This document shows, one piece after another, positions 17,163 to 25,037 of a stretch of DNA of 64,000 nucleotides. The notes beneath the pieces are model-generated. The model was not told the DNA's origin and searched no databases. It saw only the letters and a list, made by a program, of their open reading frames with translations. Every line of letters begins with the position of its first letter. Within the stretch, counting starts at the first letter, position 1. The position numbers and the translations under genes are program-made. This DNA is from JAFAXD01 sp963816775 (lineage in GTDB: Bacteria > Pseudomonadota > Alphaproteobacteria > Rhizobiales > Xanthobacteraceae): assembly GCA_963816775.1 (NCBI GenBank), contig CAWFLX010000010.1:1-64000 (forward strand), written 5' to 3'.

Positions 17163-17392
17163 CACGACCCGCTGCGCAGGCACGCGGAGCCCGATGCGGT
17201 CCAACCGTTCGGGCAGCTGCCGCCTGGAGGTTTCGCGGCCGCGCCCGGTGCCCCGGCAGGCACGCAGTAGGATCCCGTCCAGTAGTAGCCGAACTGGCAG
17301 TTGCCGCCGGTGAATGGAACGGGCAGGGGGTCGGCGGAAGCAAGCGCGGTGCTGGCGATCAGGATCAAACAAACGCGTGTCATGGTCATCAT
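17162..17392 (-). CDS. small secreted four-Cys protein (paralogue A)
   Basis: This 76-residue protein has a signal peptide ending near TALASA, then NCQFGYYWTGSYCVP, a Pro/Ala linker and SCPNGWTASGSACLRSG. The pattern C-x(4-6)-[YW]..SG.YC...CP.GW.AS...CLRSG is shared with the product of 17471-17707. The GGAG site is very close to the first ATG, so MTRVCLIL a few codons in is an alternative start. Confidence 0.65.
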   Translation of the reverse strand: MMTMTRVCLILIASTALASADPLPVPFTGGNCQFGYYWTGSYCVPAGAPGAAAKPPGGSCPNGWTASGSACLRSGS

Positions 17393-17470
17393 CCGCTCCG
17401 CTTGGCGCGCCGCGCGTCGCTCACGTAGGCGGTGAAGGGCCTCTTTTCTGCGCCCGGATCGCCTCGGCCG

Positions 17471-17707
17471 TCAACGTCCGCTGCGCAAGCACTGAGTGTC
17501 GGACGCAAGCCAGCCCCACGGGCATTGACCGTTGGGCGGCTTCGCGAGCCGGGTCCCGCGTGTGGGCGCAGCGGCCGATGGCACGCAATAGCTGCCCGAG
17601 GCGAGATAGCCATTCGGGCACGATCCGCCCCGGTTCGGGATCGTCAACGGTTCGGCGGCGGCGCTGGTGATGGTGGCGATCAGGATCGCAGCAGCGATGG
17701 TACGCAA
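17471..17707 (-). CDS. small secreted four-Cys protein (paralogue B)
   Basis: This 78-residue protein has signal peptide MRTIAAAILIATITSAAA, then SCPNGYLASGSYCVP, a linker, and CPWGWLASDTQCLRSG. It is a clear relative of the 17162-17392 product, with the four cysteines aligned. The two genes are tandem on the minus strand, 78 bp apart. The cysteine pairs probably form disulfides in the periplasm. Function is unknown. Confidence 0.7.
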   Translation of the reverse strand: MRTIAAAILIATITSAAAEPLTIPNRGGSCPNGYLASGSYCVPSAAAPTRGTRLAKPPNGQCPWGWLASDTQCLRSGR

Positions 17708-17731
17708 TCATGGCTCCAATTCTGCACGTTG

Positions 17732-18106
17732 TTAGGCAGCATCCTGGATGTCGAAGCGAGCCACCATGCCCTCCCGAAGACGGAAAACGTGTCCGACCGT
17801 CTTGTCTTTAAGCCCGTGCGTCTGCCCCTGGAGCGGTTTGCCTTCGAGATCGCGGACGGACTGCCGGACTTCTGCGATGATCGCGCCATCCGCAGTTCGA
17901 TGAAAGCCCACAGGCTCGACGTGCGGACTGACCATGGTCCACTGGCGCGTCCAGTACTCGCGTACGGCCTCGCGGCCATGGACGTGGCCACCATCCATAC
18001 CGTTGGCCCAGGCGACATCATCGGTGAGCACGGTCAGCACGCCGTCGATGTCCCGCGCGTTGAAGCGATCGTAGATGCGTTCAAGGACTTTGACGTCATC
18101 GTCCAT
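17732..18106 (-). CDS. NTF2-like (SnoaL-type) protein
   Basis: This 124-residue protein shows the NTF2-like pattern: an N-terminal helix (VLERIYDRFNARDIDGVLTVL), TDDVAWANGMDGGHVHGREAVREYW, and alternating strands to the end. The fold covers SnoaL cyclases, ketosteroid isomerases and many binding proteins, so no reaction can be assigned. It has a good AGGAGA site 6 nt before the ATG at 18106. Confidence 0.8.
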   Translation of the reverse strand: MDDDVKVLERIYDRFNARDIDGVLTVLTDDVAWANGMDGGHVHGREAVREYWTRQWTMVSPHVEPVGFHRTADGAIIAEVRQSVRDLEGKPLQGQTHGLKDKTVGHVFRLREGMVARFDIQDAA

Positions 18107-18192
18107 TGGGTCTCTCCTTGCATAGTGCGGGGTGTTGCCTAGAGGCCAACTTCTTTACATATGCACGTATGCATCAGGGCGGTGGCGATCAA

Positions 18193-18357
18193 TCACTCTT
18201 TCTTGTCGATCCGCGTGACGCTGATCCGGTTCCGTCTCTCTGGTCCGATGTCGAAACGCTCGGCCGCCGCCTTGATCGCAGCGGTTTCGTTCGGCGCTTC
18301 CACCGTGCCCAAGTGCTCGGCACGCTTGCGGATGATATCGACGCGCCAGCGGGGCAT
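18193..18357 (-). CDS. small MPRWRVD-family protein (copy 1, 54 aa)
   Basis: Hand translation gives MPRWRVDIIRKRAEHLGTVE at the start, an Ala/Glu-rich helix, FDIGPERRNRISVTRI and DKKE. It aligns throughout with the product of 51489-51656. I know this as a recurrent small protein in Bradyrhizobium-like genomes; function is unknown. A second in-frame ATG lies 6 bp upstream, and no clear SD is seen. Confidence 0.65.
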   Translation of the reverse strand: MPRWRVDIIRKRAEHLGTVEAPNETAAIKAAAERFDIGPERRNRISVTRIDKKE

Positions 18358-18365
18358 CGGCATCG

Positions 18366-18629
18366 CTATATGTCGCGCTTGGTCCTCTTAAAGAGACGTC
18401 TCCCTATTGGAACAGAAACAACAACGGTTCCGAGGGCGAGCGTCACGACGCTGACGTAGAATTTCCAGGGCCAACTTAGGTTCAGACGAGGTACGGCAAC
18501 CACTACAAATAAGAAGAGCGCAGCAGGGAACAGAAACTCAAAGGCCCGGAAGCCAGTATCGCTAGATGGGAGACCGGTGTCGCGCCTTAGATAACCAGCA
18601 AGCGCCGCCGCAGCGGCTCCAACAATCAT
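18366..18629 (-). CDS. two-span membrane protein, unknown
   Basis: This 87-residue frame has two hydrophobic segments (FEFLFPAALFLFVVVAV and FYVSVVTLALGTVVVSV) and a basic C-terminus (GRRLFKRTKRDI). It overlaps the 3' end of the next secreted-protein frame by 68 bp, so one of the two ends may be wrong. Starts downstream of 18629 are possible. Confidence 0.5.
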   Translation of the reverse strand: MIVGAAAAALAGYLRRDTGLPSSDTGFRAFEFLFPAALFLFVVVAVPRLNLSWPWKFYVSVVTLALGTVVVSVPIGRRLFKRTKRDI

Positions 18630-18756
18630 ACTCTAGGCAGAACGTCGCCGCTGGAGGGCACGGTCCGCCGGGGCTTCCCGGTTTGGGCTGTGGCAACGTC
18701 TGCGCCACCGCGATCGGCGACAGTGACAACAACAACAAGAGCCCGGCGGTTTTCAT
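18562..18756 (-). CDS. small secreted Pro/Cys protein, unknown
   Basis: From the ATG at 18756 this encodes 64 residues: signal peptide MKTAGLLLLLSLSPIAVAQ, a Pro-rich stretch, and FCLEYDCWSRCGGACW with four cysteines. The C-terminal third overlaps the membrane-protein frame at 18366-18629 and may be shortened or shifted in the original gene. Confidence 0.45.
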   Translation of the reverse strand: MKTAGLLLLLSLSPIAVAQTLPQPKPGSPGGPCPPAATFCLEYDCWSRCGGACWLSKARHRSPI

Positions 18757-18792
18757 GTTCCGGCGGCCCTTTCGATTTGATCGGAGCATGCT

Positions 18793-19227
18793 TTAGCGGC
18801 GTGCAAGTTTACCTTGGGCACAGTGTTCAAGCTGATGGAACCGCCGCTCTACGCCGCCGAAGCCGTAGCCGACTCCCCTCAGCTGAGCCCGGCAAATCGC
18901 GTAGGCCCGCTCCGTCGACGTGGTCGCTGCAACTACATTCCGGCGTGCCGGTTTTACATCGGCGCGCCTCCCGACGCCGATTGCCGCAAAATCACGCCTT
19001 TGGCTCGACCTGATTTCTCCGCGTGTACACCCCGAAAAAGCTTTTGCGCACATGCTTCTGCATTGCGCCACCGTGTGTCCGGCACTGAAAATCGAATTTC
19101 CGCCGTCGCATCGCGTCTTGCAGCTGCAACTGCCGTCGCTGATCGTGCCAACTTGCGCAAGGGCAGCCGATGCAAAATACGCGGCGACGCCGTAAATGAT
19201 CATCGCCAAGCCTATCCGGGAAAACAT
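18793..19227 (-). CDS. secreted Cys-rich protein, unknown
   Basis: This 144-residue protein starts after an excellent GGGGGAGG site at the ATG 19227. A signal peptide (MFSRIGLAMIIYGVAAYFAS) leads to a dense cysteine block, SCSCKTRCDGGNS...QCRSMCAKAFSGC, with seven cysteines in 40 residues; the rest is Arg-rich. The N-terminal block looks like a small disulfide-bonded domain. No family was recognised. Confidence 0.65.
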   Translation of the reverse strand: MFSRIGLAMIIYGVAAYFASAALAQVGTISDGSCSCKTRCDGGNSIFSAGHTVAQCRSMCAKAFSGCTRGEIRSSQRRDFAAIGVGRRADVKPARRNVVAATTSTERAYAICRAQLRGVGYGFGGVERRFHQLEHCAQGKLARR

Positions 19228-19663
19228 TCAAGCCTCCCCCAACGAAGTGAAGGAGCGACAATACACCTTAAGGTGGCATCAAAGAAGTCTGCCCCCATGC
19301 AAAGGATTGAGCGTTAAACGCCTCGAATCCAGCCTCGAGCGACACCCGACCGCCCGCCAGCCCGTTTTTTCCGGCGTATTTCGTAGGATATTTTCTAACT
19401 TTTTGAAGAAGACCGGTCGGCGGGTCAGCCGCAACGCTCGCCGTCAACGAATGTCTGCTTTCGGGGGTAAAGCAGGCGAGGCTATAGAGTTACTATATTA
19501 CTATAACAAATAAGGGGGTCTCAGTTTAATTTTAAGCGATAGTAGCTTTACTTCTAACGATTCGCCCGCTATCTAGCGGTAGGAACATAGTCCAAAATTC
19601 GCGGCCGAAAGAAGGGAAATCCCTTATTTACGGCCGCGCTTGATTTGCGAGACTGATTGAACG
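19228..19663. other. intergenic region before integrase 1, with hairpins
   Basis: No gene is seen. It holds an intergenic-repeat fragment (TCTGCTTTCGGGGGTAAAGC near 19451), an A/T-rich stretch with TTACTATA twice (19488-19505), a 6-bp palindrome CCGCTA-TC-TAGCGG at about 19566-19579, and the nested hairpin listed separately. The left attachment site of island 1 may lie here, but no matching right copy was found. Confidence 0.5.
19601..19637 (+). promoter_or_regulatory. nested hairpin in the integrase leader
   Basis: A 7-bp outer stem (GCGGCCG / CGGCCGC) encloses an inner AAGGG / CCCTT stem. It ends 26 bp before the integrase ATG. It could be an operator, an integrase-binding site or a translation control element. 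Confidence 0.45.
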
Positions 19664-20836
19664 ATGAAGCTCAAGCTCACAGCAAAGGCGATAGAGCGCC
19701 TGCCCGCACCGCACCCAAGCGGCCACCAGCAACTCATTTGGGATACCGAGTTGACCGGGTTCGGTGTCCTAGTTTCAGGCGCGACCAACTCCAAGAGCTA
19801 CGTTGTCCAGCGTGACGTCAACGGCAAGACACGGCGGGTCACCATCGCCGCCACCAACGTCAAAAGTCTAAAAGAGGCGGAGCAAGAGGCAAGGCGCATC
19901 CTGGCCGATATGTATCGCGGCATCGACCCCAGGTCAGTCAGCCGGTCTTCGCTGAAAGCAACGCTCGACAATTATCTCGCAATCAACGCTTCGTTGCGGC
20001 CCAAGACCGCGGACAACTACCGGAACCTAGCCGAACGCTATCTGAAGGATTGGGAAGACCGGCCGTTGAAGGACATTACACCGGACGACGTGGTCAGGCG
20101 GCACAGCGAGATAGCCGCACAGGTCAAGAAGGAAGGCCGCTATAACGGCGCAGCCTCCGCCAATCTGACGATGATGATGTTAAGGACAGTCTGGAACTAC
20201 GCGGCCGAAAGCGACGATAGCCTACCACCCAGCCCAACGCGGCGACTGCGGAAGGCTTGGTACCCAATCGAGCGGCGCACACGCCACCTATCGGTGGAGC
20301 AGTTGCCGAAGTTTTATCGGGCGGTGAAGGCGCTACCCGCAGCGGTCCAACGCGACTTCCTGCTCATGTTGTTGTTCTCGGGTATGAGGCTATCGGAGTG
20401 CGCCTCGCTTGAATGGACCGATGTGGACCTAGCCTCAAAGACGCTGACTGTGCCCGGTGAGCGCACGAAGAGTAAGCGACCGCTCACGCTGCCGCTGACC
20501 ACCTTCACCTTTGACTTACTGAAGGCACGCCGCGCCCTCGGTAAAACCAAGTACGTATTTCCAGCCAACAGCCGGTCAGGCCATCTATCTGACCCCAAGC
20601 ACGCGTTTCGGCTTGTGCGAGATATGACCGGCATCGAGGTCAGCGCACACGATCTCAGACGCGGCTACGCGACAACGGCCGAGGCCTGTGACCTGTCGTA
20701 CACAGCCATCAAGGCGCTTATCGGCCACACCAACGGCAACGACGTGACCGCTGGTTATGTGATTGTGAGCACGGAGAGATTGCGCGCACCTGCGCAGGCG
20801 GTCTGTGACCGTTTACAGATGCTTTGTCGAGTTTAA
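19664..20836 (+). CDS. tyrosine recombinase (integrase 1)
   Basis: This 390-residue integrase has an N-terminal arm-binding region (residues 1-85), a SAM-like core-binding domain (about 95-200) and a catalytic domain with Arg242 (GMRLSEC), His329 and Arg332 (SAHDLRRGY), His355 (ALIGHT) and Tyr365 (TAGY). All five catalytic residues are present. It is the first gene of the island that runs rightward and should catalyse its insertion and excision. GC content from here on is visibly lower than in the left 15 kb. Confidence 0.93.
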   Translation: MKLKLTAKAIERLPAPHPSGHQQLIWDTELTGFGVLVSGATNSKSYVVQRDVNGKTRRVTIAATNVKSLKEAEQEARRILADMYRGIDPRSVSRSSLKATLDNYLAINASLRPKTADNYRNLAERYLKDWEDRPLKDITPDDVVRRHSEIAAQVKKEGRYNGAASANLTMMMLRTVWNYAAESDDSLPPSPTRRLRKAWYPIERRTRHLSVEQLPKFYRAVKALPAAVQRDFLLMLLFSGMRLSECASLEWTDVDLASKTLTVPGERTKSKRPLTLPLTTFTFDLLKARRALGKTKYVFPANSRSGHLSDPKHAFRLVRDMTGIEVSAHDLRRGYATTAEACDLSYTAIKALIGHTNGNDVTAGYVIVSTERLRAPAQAVCDRLQMLCRV

Positions 20837-20981
20837 CAGCGAAGGACTAGATTTCCGCGCGAAAATCGGATTTAATTCTAGTTGCAATACACCGTCCCAT
20901 GACGTCACTGGGTTGACTAAAAAGCCGCTGTCCAAAGGCGGGCCCATTCAATGGCGGTGAGGTGTCCCGGTTGTGACCTAG

Positions 20982-21027
20982 GGCATCCCGAGCGCAGCGC
21001 GCGCTGGGGGTGCCGTTTTAGTTTTTA
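20982..21027 (+). terminator. terminator between integrase 1 and the HTH gene
   Basis: GGCATCCC pairs with GGGGTGCC (one G-U), with an inner AGCGC / GCGCT stem, followed by GTTTTAGTTTTT. It lies 146 bp after the integrase stop and 34 bp before the HTH start, so it may end the integrase transcript or attenuate the next gene. Confidence 0.6.
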
Positions 21028-21031
21028 CGGC

Positions 21032-21054
21032 TCTCCGGCGCAAAAGACCGGAGA
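21032..21054 (+). promoter_or_regulatory. hairpin covering the Shine-Dalgarno of the HTH gene
   Basis: TCTCCGG at 21032-21038 pairs perfectly with CCGGAGA at 21048-21054. The second arm contains the GGAG that would serve the ATG at 21061, so the RNA can hide its own ribosome site. Confidence 0.6.
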
Positions 21055-21060
21055 TTCTAA

Positions 21061-21354
21061 ATGCCGAAGCGTACGGCGCTGTCCACCGTCCCCCAAAATC
21101 ACCACGTTGATCCGCACGCCACAACCGTGATCGGCATCCTTGAAACGGGTGACCCTGATGATCTGTTCGAGGCTGAACAGGTGGCGGCGTATCTGCGGGT
21201 CACGATCAGCTGGCTGAACGTCGCGCGGTCGAAAGGTTTTGGGCCGCCGTTCATTAAACTCGGCCCACATATGATCAGGTACAGGCGCAGCGACTTGTTG
21301 AAGTGGCTCCGCTCGCGCGTCACGCACCGCAAAACCGTTCAGCGGAATCGCTAG
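21061..21354 (+). CDS. AlpA/excisionase-like HTH protein
   Basis: This 97-residue protein has a C-terminal MerR-type winged helix: FEAEQVAAYLRVTISWLNVARSKGF, then PPFIKLGPHMIRYRRSDLLKWLRSR. Small proteins of this type next to an integrase usually act as recombination directionality factors or as regulators of the integrase. The SD lies inside a 7-bp hairpin, which suggests translational control. Confidence 0.8.
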   Translation: MPKRTALSTVPQNHHVDPHATTVIGILETGDPDDLFEAEQVAAYLRVTISWLNVARSKGFGPPFIKLGPHMIRYRRSDLLKWLRSRVTHRKTVQRNR

Positions 21355-21402
21355 CTATGTTCTGGGGCTGACAGAAACCAACTTCCACCGGAGGAAATCT
21401 TA

Positions 21403-21426
21403 ATGACGATGCTGTGCGGGGTCTAG
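21403..21426 (+). CDS. 7-codon leader peptide MTMLCGV
   Basis: A strong CCGGAGG lies 8 nt before an ATG that reads MTMLCGV and stops. The stop falls inside the loop of a hairpin that the same region can form. It is placed like an attenuator leader peptide ahead of a terminator and the primase-helicase gene. Confidence 0.5.
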   Translation: MTMLCGV

Positions 21427-21566
21427 TCGCCCAGCACATCGGACGCTAAGCTACATCAGTATCGCAAGAGACTAAGGGGCTTCCCTGAGATGGGAAGCAC
21501 CGGTGCCGCAGGACATCCCGAGAGGGTGCAGGCGTCACCTCGCTCAATAGCGGGGTGGCGCTTTTT
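21408..21566 (+). ncRNA. structured leader RNA ending in a strong terminator
   Basis: The segment has no ORF beyond the leader peptide. It can form GATG..CTG..GCG / CGC..CAGCACATC (21408-21440), a 7-bp perfect GCTTCCC / GGGAAGC stem (21479-21498), a short CCC-GAGA-GGG stem near 21517, and a 13-bp terminator stem. It could be an attenuator, or a free RNA of about 160 nt such as an immunity RNA. The position ahead of a primase-helicase recalls the leader of satellite phage P4; that comparison is analogy only. Confidence 0.5.
21532..21566 (+). terminator. intrinsic terminator upstream of the primase-helicase
   Basis: GCGTCACCTCGCT pairs with AGCGGGGTGGCGC over 13 positions (two T-G), loop CAAT, then TTTTT. 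A degenerate copy (TCACATCGCTCAATTGGCGG...) lies at about 21731-21760 without the T-run. A perfect 8-bp stem CAGACCCC / GGGGTCTG lies between them at 21631-21652, and a 5-codon ORF (MINAP) with a GAGGGTG site is at 21601-21618. Confidence 0.85.
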
Positions 21567-21779
21567 GTTAGGTCGCCCCGCACAAAGACGAGGGTGACTA
21601 ATGATCAATGCCCCATAAACGCGAAACAGACCCCAGGGCCGGGGTCTGCTCGTGGTTCAGATCGAAAAGGCTGGTGAGCGCTTTTGATCCCACGAGAATA
21701 GCCCGCCCCACCTGCATCCGTCTAGTCCAATCACATCGCTCAATTGGCGGTGCGCTTTCGCGCGCGTGAGGCTACAACG

Positions 21780-23831
21780 ATGACCCCCGACCTAAACGCA
21801 GCGACCTATTTTCTAGATCACCTACGCCCAAATGGGCCTTGGGTTGTTTTAGCAAGTTATCCAGGCACCACCACAATGATAGTAAAGACGTTCACTCGAT
21901 TTGATGATGTAAAAGCGTTTATCACCAAGCACAACCTCAAAGCCAACATCTACTACTCAGTCAACCCTACCAAGACAGCGGTGACTAAGAAACCATCCAA
22001 AGCCGATGTCAGCTTGGGCGAATTTGTACACGTTGACCTTGACCCCGAAGACAACGAGACCACCGACGCAGCCAAGGCGCGGTACCTCGCCGAGATTGAG
22101 ACACTAAGTTGGAAACCTACCGCGATCATCGACAGCGGCAACGGCATACACGCGTTATGGAGACTGGAACCCGAGGTAGGTCCAGAACACTTTGATCAGG
22201 TCGAGGCCTGTAATAAGGCAATCACGCTCTTACTCGGCTGTCCCGATGTTAGTACCAGGAACATCGACCGCGTCCTGCGCATACCCGGCACTATCAACTG
22301 GCCAAACGCCGCAAAGCTACGCGTGGGGCGCTTGCCCTGTATGACGCGACTGATTGGGTTCAACGGCGCGGGCTATCCGCTCGCAGTATTCCCACACGAC
22401 GAACCAAACCGGCCGGGCACAACGGAAGACGTTCACCACGAGCAACAAACCTCGCTGCCGCCTGCGCTAGTTGCGATGCTTCATCTGCCAAACGAAAAAC
22501 CGTGCGGCGCTTATCCCACACGCAGCCACGCGCTTTTCGCTTTCCTCACATCGGCTCTACGCAAGCGGGTCGCGGAAGAAGCCATCATCGCCGCTTGTCT
22601 CGATAGTCGATATGTCGGCAAGGGCATCCACACCCATATACAAGACAATCGCGGCGAAAAATATCTCAAAGAGCAGATTGAGCGCGCACGCAAAGAGATC
22701 AAACAACCAGCACCACAACAAAAGTCGATTGAGCTAGTCTGCGCCAAGGACGTACTTATGCGGGGTGTCGCTTGGGTCTGGGATGGACACCTAGCACGCG
22801 CCAACTTGGAACTAATGACCGGCCTACCCGATATGGGCAAGTCGCAAATCCATTGCTACTTCGTCGCTTGTGTTACGACCGGAAATAAATGGCCGGATGG
22901 AAAACCCGGACCCACCCCGGGCAACGTCATAATGGTTACATCAGAAGACCCGCGTGACCAGACGATAGTGCCCAGGCTGCTCGCGGCTGGGGCCGACCTT
23001 AGCCGGGTTTATTTTCTGAAGATGATAAAGGTGGACGACAAGAAGCGGACGTTCTTGCTTGGAGAAGACCTTGAGGCACTCGAACAAAAGATTCTACATC
23101 TTGGTAACGTCGCGCTTGTAACGCTTGACCCAATCACGGCGTTTATGGGTGCTAATAGGAACTTCGATTCGCACCGCGCTACCGACGTACGAAGTCAATT
23201 AACTCCGCTCCAAGAACTTTCTGAGCGCGTGAATATCCTGTGCTCAGCTATTACCCATCCGCCCAAGCACAGTACCAACCAAAGGGCGATTGACCAATTT
23301 ATCGGTAGCCAAGCATTCATCACCGCCGCCCGAGTTGGACACGTCTGCGCGGCGGAACTTGTAAGAAACGAAGAAACCGGCAAAGCGGAGCTCGATGAGT
23401 TTGGTGTACCTGTAACCACCGGCTTCAACTTGTTTACCAACGCGCGTAATGCGCTCATCCCCACGAGGCCTTCGCTCGCCTATAAGATTGAGGGCGGCTT
23501 GGTGGTAGGGCAAGACCCCTCAACCGGAGAAAACATCACCGCACCACGTATCGTCTGGGACCCAACAACACGCAACGTGACGTCTGATCAGGCGGTCGCG
23601 ACCGGTGGACCTAGCCGAGGGCGCGAAGGGCCGAACGTGAAGGCGTTCCTACAAGACGTTCTGGCCAATGGCCCCGTGAAGCAGAAGAGGGTCGAGGAAC
23701 TAGCCGCGAGCCGCAGCATCACCATCGATCAACTCAAAAGGATGAAGGCCAAATTGGACATCCAGTCGAAGTTCATCGGCTTCGGCCCAGAGGGCTATTG
23801 GGTGTGGGAATTGCCCGAACTGCCCTTCTAA
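21780..23831 (+). CDS. primase-helicase (RepB-like primase plus RecA-type ATPase)
   Basis: From the ATG at 21780 the product has 683 residues. Residues 1-205 look like a RepB-like/AEP primase: the metal motif VDLD is at 85-88, followed by SGNGIHALWRL and RVLRIPGTINWPN. Residues about 320-560 form a RecA-like ATPase (AAA_25 type) with Walker A TGLPDMGKS at 347-355 and Walker B VALVTLDPI. The C-terminus looks like a winged helix. Such proteins start replication of plasmids, satellites and integrative elements. The gene follows a structured leader and precedes a repeat-rich region that may be its origin. Confidence 0.85.
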   Translation: MTPDLNAATYFLDHLRPNGPWVVLASYPGTTTMIVKTFTRFDDVKAFITKHNLKANIYYSVNPTKTAVTKKPSKADVSLGEFVHVDLDPEDNETTDAAKARYLAEIETLSWKPTAIIDSGNGIHALWRLEPEVGPEHFDQVEACNKAITLLLGCPDVSTRNIDRVLRIPGTINWPNAAKLRVGRLPCMTRLIGFNGAGYPLAVFPHDEPNRPGTTEDVHHEQQTSLPPALVAMLHLPNEKPCGAYPTRSHALFAFLTSALRKRVAEEAIIAACLDSRYVGKGIHTHIQDNRGEKYLKEQIERARKEIKQPAPQQKSIELVCAKDVLMRGVAWVWDGHLARANLELMTGLPDMGKSQIHCYFVACVTTGNKWPDGKPGPTPGNVIMVTSEDPRDQTIVPRLLAAGADLSRVYFLKMIKVDDKKRTFLLGEDLEALEQKILHLGNVALVTLDPITAFMGANRNFDSHRATDVRSQLTPLQELSERVNILCSAITHPPKHSTNQRAIDQFIGSQAFITAARVGHVCAAELVRNEETGKAELDEFGVPVTTGFNLFTNARNALIPTRPSLAYKIEGGLVVGQDPSTGENITAPRIVWDPTTRNVTSDQAVATGGPSRGREGPNVKAFLQDVLANGPVKQKRVEELAASRSITIDQLKRMKAKLDIQSKFIGFGPEGYWVWELPELPF

Positions 23832-25037
23832 CGTTTCGAAGGACTCCCTCTTACTTCTGTGGCGTTTTTCCAGAGGGAGCGCACAGGGAGCGCCTCCCTG
23901 TGGGCTCCCTGTGGCTAAAAGCCCAGAGGGATAAGAGAGAGCTTCTAACTACATTCCTACTACCCTTCATATTATGGGCCTCCTGCTACCCTCCGGTAGC
24001 CCACCGCGCGTAGGCCTACCTACCTCCGGTTAGGTAAGAGGTTAGACCCCTTACCCTGGACCCTTTAACTGGCGCACCTGCACCTTCTTCTGGAACAGCC
24101 CCAGTCCTGGCCCGAACGTCCTAGTGACGGTGCGCGCTTGCGCGTGGCAGGTGCTAGCGAGCTAGTGGAGCGAGCTAGTGGCAGTTCAACCGATCATAGC
24201 CGATACGTCCACACCCGGACCAAGCTCCGGCAGGATCGGAGCAAGCAACGTCGCGGCTATGGCTAGGTCTGTGGCCTCGACATGATCCACGCGCCTACCG
24301 CTGCCGGAGACCTATCTGCTTTGCCTGCTAGTGGGCTCACATCGGCCGATGCTTGATCAAGCAATCAGCGTCAATAGGTCCATGGCGCGTCCAGTAAGGA
24401 CGACACGTTGGGTCTGCCCCTAGACCCATCTGCTCTAGCCGTAAAGCCGTGCGTGAGAAGATGCTTTTGGGGTCCTGATTGCGATCAACAACAAATAAAC
24501 AGGGGTAGGGGGTGGGGGTTGTTGGAAAAAATAGTTGCCGGGGTCCCTTCTCGCCACCAATCATCCGCGCTAGCGCCGCAGGGCACAGTTTAAAAATATT
24601 TCACAATTGCGATTTCGTGGGAACGTAGTTGTTGATCGTCAAGTACATGACCCTGTTGTACTTGGTTTGCTGATCGCTGGGCGCAATTCCCCGTAAGCGG
24701 AAATGCTTTGAAGCAAACATGCGAACTAGCACGTTTGCCTACCGACTTGAAACCCGCGTACGCGGAACTCAAGACCAAACGCCCGCAATCGGTAACCAAT
24801 AAATCAAAACTGCGACCGGTGCTGGTGCTGCAGTTGAGGCGCTTGGTGGAGGCTGGGATAAGGCACCCCCTAGCGCGTTCGTTGCATTCATTCACGCGAT
24901 TCGACGCAAAGTCGCGTCATCACAAGTCTTTGGCGGAAAGTAACAAGAAGCTTCTTAGGCAAAAACTTACCTTACAGATCGGCGCAACTGATCCCCGTTG
25001 TGTGCCCCGTCGGTTGGAGCCGCGAGGAGGACCGAAA
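23832..25037. other. 1.2-kb gene-free, hairpin-rich region (possible origin)
   Basis: At 23844-23930 the motif AGGGAG or its complement occurs six times, forming CTCCCTCT / AGAGGGAG and ACAGGGAG / CTCCCTGT hairpins. At 23985-24000 there is GCTACC-CTCC-GGTAGC. A 13-bp tandem repeat (GCGAGCTAGTGGA / GCGAGCTAGTGGC) is at 24157-24182. A G-run and A-run (GGGGGTGGGGGTTG...) is near 24505. ORFs in this stretch have no support. Position directly after the primase-helicase fits a replication origin. Confidence 0.5.
24921..24976 (+). repeat. leader element, copy 1
   Basis: Contains AAGTCTTTGGCGGAAAGTAA then CAAGAAGCTTCTTAGG and AAAAACTTAC. It ends 62 bp before the ATG of the 25038 gene and has the same orientation. 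It is one of five copies in 24.9-34.1 kb. Confidence 0.8.

Noticed and set aside
24337..24564. 75-codon minus-strand ORF after the primase-helicase
   Set aside because: No SD, no recognisable feature, and it lies in a hairpin- and G-run-rich stretch better explained as non-coding.
24590..24895. 101-codon minus-strand ORF
   Set aside because: No SD or domain; unusual composition; opposite to the leader-element orientation.
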